Below, piece by piece: positions 16,806-25,324 of a stretch of DNA of 64,000 bases (its first letter is position 1; every line of letters begins with the position of its first letter). Position numbers and translations under genes: made by a program. Source of the DNA: Candidatus Anaeroferrophillus wilburensis (GTDB lineage: Bacteria; Desulfobacterota; Anaeroferrophillalia; Anaeroferrophillales; Anaeroferrophillaceae); the NCBI GenBank assembly GCA_016934315.1, contig JAFGSY010000014.1, positions 1-64,000 on the forward strand. The letters run 5' to 3'. The notes beneath the pieces were generated by a model. That model ran no database searches. It worked only from the letters and a program-made list of their open reading frames with translations, and had not been told where the DNA came from.

Positions 16806-18872
16806 TTAAAAATTAAAACGCACCCCGGCCTTATAACTCCTGCCAGCCATGGGATAACCGTTAATAAAAGAATAATTCCTGTCAAAAAGATTATCGATCG
16901 CGGCCGTCAGTTCAAGCCCTTTGACATAGGAGGAAGGAAGACTGAAATGCTTGCCCACGGTGAAACTGGCCACCGTAAAACCGCCCTTCTCCACCACTGC
17001 CACCGGGTAAACATTCCAATCCTGCATAAAATGGGGGCCATGGTAAACGAGCTGCAATTGGCTGCGAAAGCCATGGTTATCCGCCAGCCGCAGGCCCAAC
17101 CGGCCGCTTTTTTCACTGACATAACGAAGATTTTCGCGGCTTTCCAGATCTTTATATTCATCCAGATACACAAAGGCGGCAAAGGGCTCCACCTGCCATT
17201 GCCAATCAAACCAGGCACCCAAATCCCAGGAGGCCTCCCCTTCGATTCCCCTGATCAGCGCCCCGGTGGTGTTTTTATAGGTACTGATGCTTTCACCAGT
17301 ATCAGGATCGACGTAGGCGTCGTCAATAATTTTATCGTCATAGTCAATATAAAAAACGTTGGCGCTCAGGTACAGACCTTTTTTGGCAAAATCAATACCT
17401 GCTTCATAATTCCAGTTTTTTTCCGGATCGAGACCGCTGTCACCCAGATAATGAACTGAATAGGTCTGCCAGTTGCCATCGCCGTCCTGATACCAGCCGG
17501 TGGAATAAAAATCAGAGGCCATTTGTGATGCGGAGGGGATATGATAGCCTTTGCCGGCGGCTGCCCGCATACGCAGATCATTAGTAAGCCGATAGACAAT
17601 GCCAAAGCGAGGGCACCAGACATCAAGGGTTTCACTTTTGGTCGTCAGGGTATCATATCCCTGGGTGCCAGCGGTTTGCAGATCATAATTGTCATAGCGC
17701 AAGCCGAGAGAAATAAGAATTTTCTCCTGCCAGAGAAAAATTTTATCCTCCACATAAATCCCCAGGTCTTCATATTCACCATTGACATTATAGGGGGTCC
17801 CAGAAGGTATCTGCCGATTGACAACTTCCTGTTCGTCCCAATCTGCTCCCAGGGTCAGCCGCTGATAGCGGCCCTGCCAGCTGCCCTGAAGCTGCAGGCC
17901 ATCGCTGTCAATCTCCCGTTCAGTTCTATAGTAGCCGTAATCCCAGGATGGATAGGTGAAATAGTCATCGGAAGCCACATCATAATAGCGCAGCTTCCAG
18001 GCCAACCCCTTGTCAGGGGCAGCACCATCATAAGAAACGTCAATCGACTCCAGGTTTTTTTCCGAGTACTGGTCAGCAGCGATCCGCTCAAAAGGGCCGG
18101 GATTGCCGATATCCCAATTGTCAACCTTGCTGTAGCTCATCCCCAGGCGATGATGATCCAGAAATGTATATCCCAGGGTTACGTTCAATTCCTGGCTGTC
18201 ATAGGCGGTATTGGCATAATCACCGTCATCAGCGGTTTTATAATCGTCCCGACTTTCGCGGGCGCCGCTGACAAAAAAGTCAAACCCTTTATATTCTCCC
18301 TGCAGTTCAGCGGTCCCGCGCACCAGGCGGTCACTGCCTAGTGTCCCTCCTACTGATCCGCTTGGGGAACCTTTGCCTTTACGGGTAATGATGTTAATTA
18401 CCCCCCCCATGGCCTCCGAGCCATAGACTGCCGAAGCCGAACCTTTGATGATCTCAATCCTTTCCACATTGGTCACCGGAATTTTGGCCATATTGACCGT
18501 TCCGGCCCGCCGGCCATCAACAAGAAAAAGGATATTACTGCTGAATCCTTCGCTCGACATGGGAGAGAGAAATCCTCGAACCTCAACCCGAGAAAGATTG
18601 CCAGGATATTTATGGATATGACCAATTCCCTGCTCCACCAACAGTTCATCAACATAGGCCGCCGATGAGTGGAGAATATCCTCGGCATCGATAATCTCTA
18701 CTTTGCCGGCCACATCCCTGAGTGGTTCCTCCACCCGGCTGGCGGTAACCACGATCTCATCCATTTTCTGCGGCGGCTCAACCCCGTAACCAGGCATCAC
18801 GGCCATGAAAACCAGAACTATGCTTGCCAGAACAACGATTCCTCTTCTCCGATCCAACCAGTTTCCCAACAT
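16806..18872 (-). CDS. btuB: TonB-dependent outer-membrane receptor, BtuB-like
   Basis: A 688-residue receptor with a signal peptide (ending about residue 30), a TonB box (MDEIVVTASR, about 37-46), plug domain (to about 170, with GSASAVYGSEAMGGVINIITRKG) and a 22-strand-type barrel ending in AGVRFNF with C-terminal phenylalanine. Substrate is inferred as a corrinoid because a cobalamin riboswitch lies in the leader and a BtuF-CbiZ gene follows. A good GGAGGAAGAG ribosome-binding site precedes the ATG. Expression should fall when B12 binds the leader and the terminator at 18935-18972 forms. Confidence 0.9.
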   Translation of the reverse strand: MLGNWLDRRRGIVVLASIVLVFMAVMPGYGVEPPQKMDEIVVTASRVEEPLRDVAGKVEIIDAEDILHSSAAYVDELLVEQGIGHIHKYPGNLSRVEVRGFLSPMSSEGFSSNILFLVDGRRAGTVNMAKIPVTNVERIEIIKGSASAVYGSEAMGGVINIITRKGKGSPSGSVGGTLGSDRLVRGTAELQGEYKGFDFFVSGARESRDDYKTADDGDYANTAYDSQELNVTLGYTFLDHHRLGMSYSKVDNWDIGNPGPFERIAADQYSEKNLESIDVSYDGAAPDKGLAWKLRYYDVASDDYFTYPSWDYGYYRTEREIDSDGLQLQGSWQGRYQRLTLGADWDEQEVVNRQIPSGTPYNVNGEYEDLGIYVEDKIFLWQEKILISLGLRYDNYDLQTAGTQGYDTLTTKSETLDVWCPRFGIVYRLTNDLRMRAAAGKGYHIPSASQMASDFYSTGWYQDGDGNWQTYSVHYLGDSGLDPEKNWNYEAGIDFAKKGLYLSANVFYIDYDDKIIDDAYVDPDTGESISTYKNTTGALIRGIEGEASWDLGAWFDWQWQVEPFAAFVYLDEYKDLESRENLRYVSEKSGRLGLRLADNHGFRSQLQLVYHGPHFMQDWNVYPVAVVEKGGFTVASFTVGKHFSLPSSYVKGLELTAAIDNLFDRNYSFINGYPMAGRSYKAGVRFNF

Positions 18873-18934
18873 CTCTTCCTCCTTTTACCTTACCATTTAC
18901 AATGCGTTATTTCTGCACCTGACTGATGCAGGCC

Positions 18935-18972
18935 AAAAAAAATCCCGAAAGCCGCTAAAGCAGCCTTCGGGA
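18935..18972 (-). terminator. Riboswitch expression-platform terminator
   Basis: On the minus strand a 13-bp stem (TCCCGAAGGCTGC with GCGGCTTTCGGGA, two G-U pairs, TTTA loop) is followed by eight T. It sits between the B12 box and the btuB start codon, as expected for transcriptional attenuation. Confidence 0.88.
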
Positions 18973-19046
18973 TTTCCCAGTTTCATCTCGAAGCAGATTC
19001 GGAATACTTGCCATAAGATCCGCTCCACGGGATCTCACTCCGAACC

Positions 19047-19325
19047 AGATTACAAAGCAGGTCTTCTGACTCCCGGCTCAAACCTACTGACCGCGCCTTC
19101 CCACACGGTTGGCGTGCAGTGACATAATTGCGGTGTTCGTTGCCGGTTACAGCGGCGGGCCCGTTGCCGAATTGCACGGCATTCCCTTTTATGGCCGTCC
19201 TATCCACAGGAAGGGATATTCCGGCCGCTCTGCAACCATATTTTTTTGTCTTGTCCATGAGCTGGCTGCCTGCAAGGCAGCCCATCCGAAACAACCAGCT
19301 TCCGTCCGGACTGGGAAGTTACATA
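19047..19325 (-). ncRNA. Cobalamin riboswitch
   Basis: Read on the minus strand the conserved core is present: AAGGGAATGCCGTGCAATTC, GGGCCCGCCGCTGTAACC, GTCACTG, TGGGAAGGCGCGG, and the B12 box AGCCGGGAGTCAGAAGACCT followed by GC (19057-19078 on the plus strand). A long peripheral arm (about 19190-19310) precedes the core. It controls btuB and probably the following btuF-cbiZ gene through the terminator downstream. Boundaries are approximate. Confidence 0.93.
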
Positions 19326-19605
19326 GGGCATCAGATAATAAATGTCAAGGACTACTTGCCGTCATCTGCTGATCCACCAGCAGCCACCGCAGCCTAGGAG
19401 AAAAAAGATATAAAAAGCCCGCATTGGCTTCAATAAAACACTGTTACGCTTATTAAAAGTTAATATATTCAAATACTTCAATTCTACAATAGGCTTTTCT
19501 TCCGCACCAATATGTGCTACCGGAAAACAACTTGATATGCCAGAAGCACTTCTTCTGTTTTGACAAAAAGCCATAGGCCACGGGTAAGGTTGGGATGTTG
19601 CCACC

Positions 19606-20583
19606 ATGAGCCACGCAAGTCTCCGTCACTGTTTGCCAACTATACTCCTTCAGACTTATGCGCTGCTCTTGTGTCTCAGCCCTTTCGTGACCACCGCTGC
19701 GGGAGGGGAGCATACCCCTTCTTATGAGGCACGCTGCCTGCAGGTTATTACCACCGATGACCGCGGCAGCTCCTTATCCTATCCCAGCAGACTTTATTAT
19801 GACCGGCATGAGGATGAAATCTATGCCCTCTGCGAGGGCGGCAGCAAGATCATCATCTACACCTCCGATTTTTTTCCGGTTGCCTCCATTGGCAGTGGAC
19901 GTGGATTTACCCACGCCAAGAGCTGCAGCACTGCCAACAATCAACTCTACCTTTGCATTAGCGATGATACCGGAGGCCATCTGCAGATCCTTGACCGGGC
20001 TTTGCTGCCGTCTGGAAAGATCTTTTTTTCCGGCTTCAAAAACGCTGACGCCTTTCAACCCTTCCGGGCCGAAATCATCGATAACCACATCTATGTGACG
20101 GGAAATGGCGGTGATGGGGTCCTGATTGCCGACCTTGAAGGCCGTTGGCAGCAGGCCATGGTACCACTTACCATGCACTTGGGCATCCGGGAAAAAGCCC
20201 CCATCGAAACCTTTGCCATTGATGCCCCCGGAAACAGAATTTATCTCCTCAGTGAAGAAATGGGCAAAATTTTTGTTTTTTCCCTCTCCGGCAGATTTCT
20301 CTATGACTTCGGTGAAAAGGGCGGCTCATCCGGCAAGCTCTCACGCCCGCGGGGCATTGCCCTCGACCAGCAGCGAAACCTGGTCTACATCGTTGATTAC
20401 ATGCGCCACAGCATCAGTGTCTATAGCGACAAAGGAGACTACCTTTTTGAATTCGGCGGCAAGGGATACAGCAGGGGCTGGCTGGCGCACCCGTCCGATC
20501 TCTGCGTCGACGGCCAGGGCAGGCTGTGGGTAGCCGATACCTTCAACCAGCGGCTACAGGTTTTCAGCATCGTTGAAAAGTGA
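19606..20583 (+). CDS. Exported NHL-repeat beta-propeller protein
   Basis: A 325-residue protein with an N-terminal signal peptide (ending about residue 33, AAGG). NHL-type repeats are clearest in the C-terminal half: LSRPRGIALDQQRNLVYIVDYMRHSISVY and LAHPSDLCVDGQGRLWVADTFNQRLQVF. Such propellers are protein-interaction scaffolds. NHL proteins often sit beside extracellular cytochromes in Geobacter-like genomes, and this one lies upstream of the conduit operon. It ends about 190 bases before the sigma-54 promoter at 20771 and is probably a separate unit. Its precise role is unknown. Confidence 0.75.
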   Translation: MSHASLRHCLPTILLQTYALLLCLSPFVTTAAGGEHTPSYEARCLQVITTDDRGSSLSYPSRLYYDRHEDEIYALCEGGSKIIIYTSDFFPVASIGSGRGFTHAKSCSTANNQLYLCISDDTGGHLQILDRALLPSGKIFFSGFKNADAFQPFRAEIIDNHIYVTGNGGDGVLIADLEGRWQQAMVPLTMHLGIREKAPIETFAIDAPGNRIYLLSEEMGKIFVFSLSGRFLYDFGEKGGSSGKLSRPRGIALDQQRNLVYIVDYMRHSISVYSDKGDYLFEFGGKGYSRGWLAHPSDLCVDGQGRLWVADTFNQRLQVFSIVEK

Positions 20584-20679
20584 ATCACGATTTTTTAAAA
20601 CAGGCTTGATTTGCAGCATACATAACCAATGACCGCGACCGCCTTATGACGCAGAGAACTGCGCCATATCACTCATGGT

Positions 20680-20695
20680 GGGGGTAAACACCCCC
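20680..20695 (+). repeat. Small GGGGGT/ACCCCC hairpin
   Basis: A 6-bp perfect inverted repeat with a four-base loop, lying between the NHL gene and the sigma-54 promoter. There is no T-run, so it is not a typical terminator. Confidence 0.35.
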
Positions 20696-20770
20696 CGGGC
20701 AACAAGGGGCGCACTCAAGCTTGACAGCGTAAACCCCTTGCAAATCAGACAATACGTCTTAGATGCAGAC

Positions 20771-20786
20771 CGGCACAATCATTGCT
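20771..20786 (+). promoter_or_regulatory. Sigma-54 (-24/-12) promoter before 12-heme cytochrome operon
   Basis: CGGCACAATCATTGCT: GG at 20772-20773 and GC at 20784-20785 have the required ten-base separation, and GGCAC plus TTGCT match the consensus elements. The predicted start of transcription is near 20797, about 130 bases before the cytochrome start codon. Confidence 0.7.
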
Positions 20787-20929
20787 GTATTATATGCCGC
20801 TTTCTTTTGATGCTTAGCAATTGGATGACGGATAAAAAGCAGCCAGGGTCCTGGTTGGGCACTAACACTTAGCACCAGCCCCTGATCAACAGCAATTACA
20901 GTATCTATCGGAAAAGGAGAGAACAGAAA

Positions 20930-21718
20930 ATGGGCAAAAAATGGATCAGTATAGTTTTCGCAATGCTCCTGGTGGCAATCCTCGCCACGCCCTCGCTTGC
21001 TGCGTCAAGCGACCTGCTGGCAACGGACTGCATCAAGTGTCATACCAAGGCTGTAGAAGATATTGCCACCAGCGGCGGCCTGCACCAGACGGCGGTCAGC
21101 TGCCTCGACTGCCACGTTGAACACCCGCCAAAGGGAGAGAATGCCATTCCCCAGTGCGCCCAGTGCCACGCACCGGGAGAAAAAGCCCACTACCAGGTGG
21201 CCAACTGCATCACCTGCCACTACCCACACCGCCCCCTCAAGATGGACTTGGACGATGCCGGTGCTGAAGTCAAGCCCGTCTGCCTCACCTGCCACGACAA
21301 TGAAGGCCAGGAAATGGCCAGTTATCCGAGCAAACACGCTGAGCTCAACTGCACCGAATGCCATCCCCAGCATGCCATGTTTCAGGATTGCCTCCAGTGT
21401 CATGAACCTCACAGCAGCGAAATGGCCTACCAAGACTGCCTGAGATGCCACAAACCGCATATGCCGACCGTGGTAAAATACGACCAGGAAATTCCTTCTC
21501 CCTTCTGCGGCAGCTGCCATGAAAACGAACTGGCCACGCTGGCCAGCAATCAAACCAAACATCATGAACTCCTGTGCGTCTACTGTCACAAAAGCCAGCA
21601 CAAGACTGTTCCAGAGTGTGTCACCTGCCACGGTGAACCCCATGGCGCCGGCATGCACAAAAAATTTCCTGACTGCCTGACTTGTCATATTGATGCCCAT
21701 GCATTGACCAGCAAATAA
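20930..21718 (+). CDS. Periplasmic 12-heme cytochrome c
   Basis: A 262-residue exported protein (signal peptide ending LAAS, about residue 25) with twelve CxxCH motifs in about 230 residues, roughly one heme per 19 residues. Numerous additional histidines (for example HPQH, HEPH, HKPH) can serve as distal ligands. No lipobox is seen, so it is probably soluble in the periplasm. Its C-terminal repeat is similar to that of the lipoprotein encoded next, so the two are probably paralogs. With that lipoprotein and the barrel gene it forms a porin-cytochrome type conduit: this member would hand electrons to the outer membrane. GGAGAG lies upstream of the ATG. Confidence 0.87.
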   Translation: MGKKWISIVFAMLLVAILATPSLAASSDLLATDCIKCHTKAVEDIATSGGLHQTAVSCLDCHVEHPPKGENAIPQCAQCHAPGEKAHYQVANCITCHYPHRPLKMDLDDAGAEVKPVCLTCHDNEGQEMASYPSKHAELNCTECHPQHAMFQDCLQCHEPHSSEMAYQDCLRCHKPHMPTVVKYDQEIPSPFCGSCHENELATLASNQTKHHELLCVYCHKSQHKTVPECVTCHGEPHGAGMHKKFPDCLTCHIDAHALTSK

Positions 21719-21731
21719 ACAGGGGGAAGGG

Positions 21732-22634
21732 ATGAAAAAGTCAGTAAACCAAAAAAATCTATGGACACTCATCTGTCTTTTGCTCGTCTTTCTGGGCTGT
21801 GCCACTGTCCAGGAAACCCATGAGGTCGAGGCGGCGGCAAAAAAACAGGCGGCGAACCAAAACTATCCGGCAGAACTGGAAGCCCCGGGCGTCTATCAGC
21901 AGGAGGTCGTCCCGCTGACCACGCTGCAGTGCGCCCAGTGTCACTTCAGTGTTTTTCAGAATATCAAGGATCGCGGTGGCAAGCATCAGCTTAACTGCCG
22001 CGAGTGCCACCAAACCTTCCACTTATGGCGACCAAGCATTGCTTGGCAGGATGTCGTTCCCCACTGCCAGGATTGCCATGGGGAAGCCCATGGCCCCAAT
22101 TTTCCCGACTGCCTGGTCTGTCATGCCGACCCCCATGCGCCGATCGCCAGCCTGGAAAACCTTGATGTGCTGGAAAAAGACTGCGGCAACTGCCATGGCA
22201 AGCAGAAAGCTGATGTCGATACCTACAAAAGTGCCCACACCGACGTTGCCTGCAGTGAGTGCCACCACACCCGGCATGGTTATAAACCCAACTGCGTGGA
22301 ATGCCATGAAACACCCCACACAGCCTATAGCGACAATGCCGGCTGTACGGGCTGCCACCCGGTTCATGCCCCCCGGGAAATCCATTACGCCGAGGACACC
22401 GGCAATCGCGTCTGCGCCGGCTGCCATGAAAAGATCACCACCACCCTTAAAAACAGCCCCAGCAAACACGCAAAACTGCAGTGCGTATTCTGCCATGCTC
22501 AAACCCACGGGGTGATTCCCGAGTGCAGCAAATGTCATGGCACACCCCATTCCGAGGCAATGCTGGGCCGCTTCAAAAACAACTGCAGTGAATGCCACGG
22601 CGAGCCCCATGCCCTGACACTGCCGGGACATTAA
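21732..22634 (+). CDS. 12-heme cytochrome c lipoprotein
   Basis: A 300-residue protein with a signal sequence and a probable lipobox (LVFLGC, cysteine at about 23). It has twelve CxxCH motifs from about residue 68 onward. The stretch between residue 24 and the first heme is a charged linker. The C-terminal repeats (PECSKCHGTPH, NNCSECHGEPH) resemble the preceding cytochrome. It starts 13 bases after the previous stop and is followed 22 bases later by an outer-membrane barrel gene. By analogy with porin-cytochrome complexes it would be held at or in the outer membrane inside the barrel; whether it faces outward is not visible from sequence. Confidence 0.85.
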   Translation: MKKSVNQKNLWTLICLLLVFLGCATVQETHEVEAAAKKQAANQNYPAELEAPGVYQQEVVPLTTLQCAQCHFSVFQNIKDRGGKHQLNCRECHQTFHLWRPSIAWQDVVPHCQDCHGEAHGPNFPDCLVCHADPHAPIASLENLDVLEKDCGNCHGKQKADVDTYKSAHTDVACSECHHTRHGYKPNCVECHETPHTAYSDNAGCTGCHPVHAPREIHYAEDTGNRVCAGCHEKITTTLKNSPSKHAKLQCVFCHAQTHGVIPECSKCHGTPHSEAMLGRFKNNCSECHGEPHALTLPGH

Positions 22635-22656
22635 CAAGGTCACGACACTGGATATT

Positions 22657-24699
22657 GTGCTCACCAGACGCGTAACGCTCGTTTTTGCAGTCTGGATGGC
22701 TCTGGCCCTCGCGGGCCTGGGCCATCCAGGCTTCACCCGTGCTGAGCCCCTATCGGGAAGCGCCAGGTGGAACTATGCTGAAATCGATAACGGCGAACAG
22801 ACCTCCTGGTCTTCAGATCAGTCATACAGCCTCTTTCTGGACAAGGAACTGACGGCAGCCATGAATCTGGACAGCACATTACGTTACAACATCAATCAAT
22901 CAGATGACAGCGCCTCAGACAACACCAGGATCAGTCCAACGGTCAACCTGGATATTCTCAATGACCTTTTCTCTTTGAATCTGGGAGCAACCTGCAGCTG
23001 GCTCGATTATGACCGTCAGCCTTCCTATGAAAGCAAAAGCTGGAATGCCAACTGGTTCAGCAAGTGGGCACCGGAATGGCCACGGCTGCACTTGTTCTAC
23101 AATGAATCGTACCGCAAAGATGACCTGAGCCCCCACACAAGCAACAGCAAGTCGTCCCAGGCAGGGGCCTTGTTCAATTATGCCTGGCGATTCGTCACTT
23201 GCTCCTACAATGTCCGCCGGTCCGAGGATATCAACCGAGCGGGCAATACCTCGACGGTTACCGACTACCATTACGGCACCGTCGAGCTGCGGGAAAACTG
23301 GAATTTCTGGGAAAACAAAATGTCCGTTGGCGTCACTCAGCGAATTACCGCCCACTATACCGAAACTGCCAGGGAAGCGGGTTCGGGCAGTACCTTTTTT
23401 ATCGAAGCAATGGACATGGAAGGGCTGTACGGCCTTGACAGCACTCCTGACGAAGGGACTCTCGCCCCGCTGCCAGCCCTGATCGACAACAACCTGCTGG
23501 CCTCTGCCGGCATCGCCATCGAATCTTCGCTGGACTATCACAACATTGGTGGCCGGGCAAATGACCGGCCGGTAACTCAGATAAGAATCCATTTTGACCG
23601 TGAGCTCTCCCAGATCATTCTCCAGGGACTGGAATGGCAGCTGTTCGCCAGCGAAGATGGCGAAGAATGGCAAACAGTTCCCGGGCTGCCGACGATCACC
23701 TATGAACTGGACAGCCAGACTACCCACAGCGTTGCAATCATCGATCTGCCCGTCAGTCTCAGTGATTATTTCAAGGTTGTTCTAAGGACCAGCAACAACC
23801 TGATTGAAGCCGTCACTATTACCGAGTTGGAAGCCGGCGAAGAAATTGCCGCCGCCAACAAGCTGACCACTGACGCCCAATACCTGAAAAGTGACTCCCA
23901 TTTGTCATTGGCACTGAAGCCAACCGCACAATGGACCCTCCATGGCAGTCTGCGCCATGAGGATTCCTCCTACGATCCCGGTCGAGATCAGAGCGAAACC
24001 AACTTCTCCCTGAGAAGCGACTACGACGCCAGCCGCTACTGGTGGTTGACCCTGGGATTTGATGAAAACCACCAGCAGGACGAAGGGGAGGATAATGAAT
24101 ATGACCGCTCCTATTCAGCGGTAGTTAAATCATCGCCGCTTGACACCCTGGATCTCTCCCTCGGCTTTCGCCGCACAGAACAATACGAGGGCGGCACGCA
24201 CACCTCGTCGTCCAACAATCTGGATGGCTATCTCACCGCCCAGCTCTATCCGGATGTCACCGCCGGGCTCCAAACCTCCTGGGTCAACGATGACGATGTA
24301 TCCGCTTTCCGCTGGCGCTTCAACACCACGGCCCGGCTGACCGACAGAATCTATCTGGACGGCTACTATTACGATGGGGATTCTTCATCGTCGTATGGCA
24401 TGCACGCCAACTTCAGACCATCGGACATCCTCTCATTGACAACCAGAGTGGACCATCAAGAGACCAACAACCAAACAACTTGGAGTACGAACCTGGCCTG
24501 GGTCTGCTCATCCACCATCCTGACCAACGTCTCCTATTCCTTGTCTGAATCAGCTGGCGACAGCAGTCATGCCTTCAACGGTTCCCTCTCGTTTATTCCC
24601 TGTTCCCGGCTGGATTTCAGGATGAACGCCGGCTATCGGACATCCACCGGACATAACAACATTATCAACTGGAACCTGCAATGCAATCTGCGCTACTGA
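22657..24699 (+). CDS. Outer-membrane beta-barrel of a porin-cytochrome conduit
   Basis: A 680-residue protein with a signal peptide (to about residue 29) and a start at GTG with only a weak ribosome-binding site, consistent with coupling to the preceding gene. The N-terminal third and C-terminal third alternate in amphipathic strands and the protein ends NLQCNLRY, a terminal aromatic as in barrel proteins. Between about residues 285 and 400 lies a different segment (VTQIRIHFDREL, WQLFASEDGEEWQTV, LSDYFKVVLRT) that looks like a discoidin-like jelly roll inserted into the barrel. The role as a sheath for the 12-heme cytochromes is inference from order and size, as for MtrB/OmbB types. Confidence 0.8.
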   Translation: MLTRRVTLVFAVWMALALAGLGHPGFTRAEPLSGSARWNYAEIDNGEQTSWSSDQSYSLFLDKELTAAMNLDSTLRYNINQSDDSASDNTRISPTVNLDILNDLFSLNLGATCSWLDYDRQPSYESKSWNANWFSKWAPEWPRLHLFYNESYRKDDLSPHTSNSKSSQAGALFNYAWRFVTCSYNVRRSEDINRAGNTSTVTDYHYGTVELRENWNFWENKMSVGVTQRITAHYTETAREAGSGSTFFIEAMDMEGLYGLDSTPDEGTLAPLPALIDNNLLASAGIAIESSLDYHNIGGRANDRPVTQIRIHFDRELSQIILQGLEWQLFASEDGEEWQTVPGLPTITYELDSQTTHSVAIIDLPVSLSDYFKVVLRTSNNLIEAVTITELEAGEEIAAANKLTTDAQYLKSDSHLSLALKPTAQWTLHGSLRHEDSSYDPGRDQSETNFSLRSDYDASRYWWLTLGFDENHQQDEGEDNEYDRSYSAVVKSSPLDTLDLSLGFRRTEQYEGGTHTSSSNNLDGYLTAQLYPDVTAGLQTSWVNDDDVSAFRWRFNTTARLTDRIYLDGYYYDGDSSSSYGMHANFRPSDILSLTTRVDHQETNNQTTWSTNLAWVCSSTILTNVSYSLSESAGDSSHAFNGSLSFIPCSRLDFRMNAGYRTSTGHNNIINWNLQCNLRY

Positions 24700-24870
24700 T
24701 TTTCACTCTTAGTGCGCTTTTACAAATATTTTTGTGCGATATGGCCCTACTGTATAAATTAAACTTTTCACGAGACTTGCCGATAAAAACAGTAAAAGGA
24801 TGCGGGCGGCAACAGGGATGGCATTTCAAGTAGTTAGAGGCGTTTGGCATGTAATTTGCTCCTCATATGG

Positions 24871-24902
24871 ACCTGTGTCAGGGACGGTTTGTGTCAGTCC
24901 CC
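24871..24902. repeat. TGTGTCAG direct repeat with GGGAC/GTCCC hairpin, possible mobile-element end
   Basis: Two TGTGTCAG copies 15 bases apart enclose GGGACGG and are followed by GTCCC. Sequences of this style are found beside IS200/REP-associated transposases. No transposase is left here, so this is at most a remnant. Confidence 0.35.
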
Positions 24903-24930
24903 CATTTCAGCCCAGAGGAGATAGAAAGCC

Positions 24931-25185
24931 ATGAAGTCAATTGAGTCCGTCAGCCAGATGAAAAAAACCCTGTTGGTCGAACTGTCTAAGCTGCCAGAAT
25001 ACAACGCTTTTGGTTCCCGTAATGACTTTGACCGGAACCGGCTTTGTTCCTGGATTGCTGAACTGTGCCATATTGAAGAATTCGGCAACCCCTGCGACCA
25101 AGACAGCGATGTAGATTTCTGGTTTCGCGATGAGTGCTGGACCCTTTTATGCGACTATAGCAATGATGATGGTGTAGACAGTTAA
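24931..25185 (+). CDS. Small acidic hypothetical protein
   Basis: An 84-residue protein with an AGAGGAGAT ribosome-binding site 9-10 bases upstream of ATG. It contains four cysteines and several tryptophans (LCSWIAELCHIEEFG, FWFRDECWTLLCDY) and ends acidic. I recognise no family. Its codon use and composition differ from the flanking GC-rich cytochrome genes, and it is bracketed by sequences resembling insertion-element ends, so it may be recently acquired cargo. Confidence 0.5.
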   Translation: MKSIESVSQMKKTLLVELSKLPEYNAFGSRNDFDRNRLCSWIAELCHIEEFGNPCDQDSDVDFWFRDECWTLLCDYSNDDGVDS

Positions 25186-25192
25186 TATTCGG

Positions 25193-25210
25193 GGCTTTGT
25201 TGAATAAACG
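25193..25210. mobile_element. Solitary IS5/IS903-like terminal repeat remnant
   Basis: GGCTTTGTTGAATAAACG matches the first 16 bases of the IS903-type terminal inverted repeat as I remember it. No transposase gene or second end is visible nearby, so this appears to be a scar or a solo end, lying immediately upstream of the promoter of the next operon. Confidence 0.45.
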
Positions 25211-25234
25211 CAGCTTGCCTGGCTACTGAACAAC

Positions 25235-25250
25235 TGGTGTAGCTTTTGCA
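25235..25250 (+). promoter_or_regulatory. Candidate sigma-54 promoter before secretion/26-heme operon
   Basis: TGGTGTAGCTTTTGCA has GG at 25236-25237 and GC at 25248-25249 (ten bases between) and a good TTTTGCA -12 element; the -24 element is TGGTGT rather than TGGCAC. Predicted start near 25261, about 64 bases before the lipoprotein ATG. Confidence 0.45.
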
Positions 25251-25324
25251 CACCCGTAAGCAGGCAGGCAGAAAGGTTTCATTCAAGGGCGCCTCGAGTC
25301 ACCCTTTGATTCTGACAGGTGCCC

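Noticed and set aside
20675-20872. 65-residue plus-strand frame before the first 12-heme cytochrome
   Set aside because: It has no ribosome-binding site or family character and overlaps the sigma-54 promoter.
20851-20880. Second sigma-54-like site (TTGGGCACTAACACTTAGCA) before the 12-heme gene
   Set aside because: The GG and GC are 12 bases apart rather than ten, and the -12 box is TTAGC.
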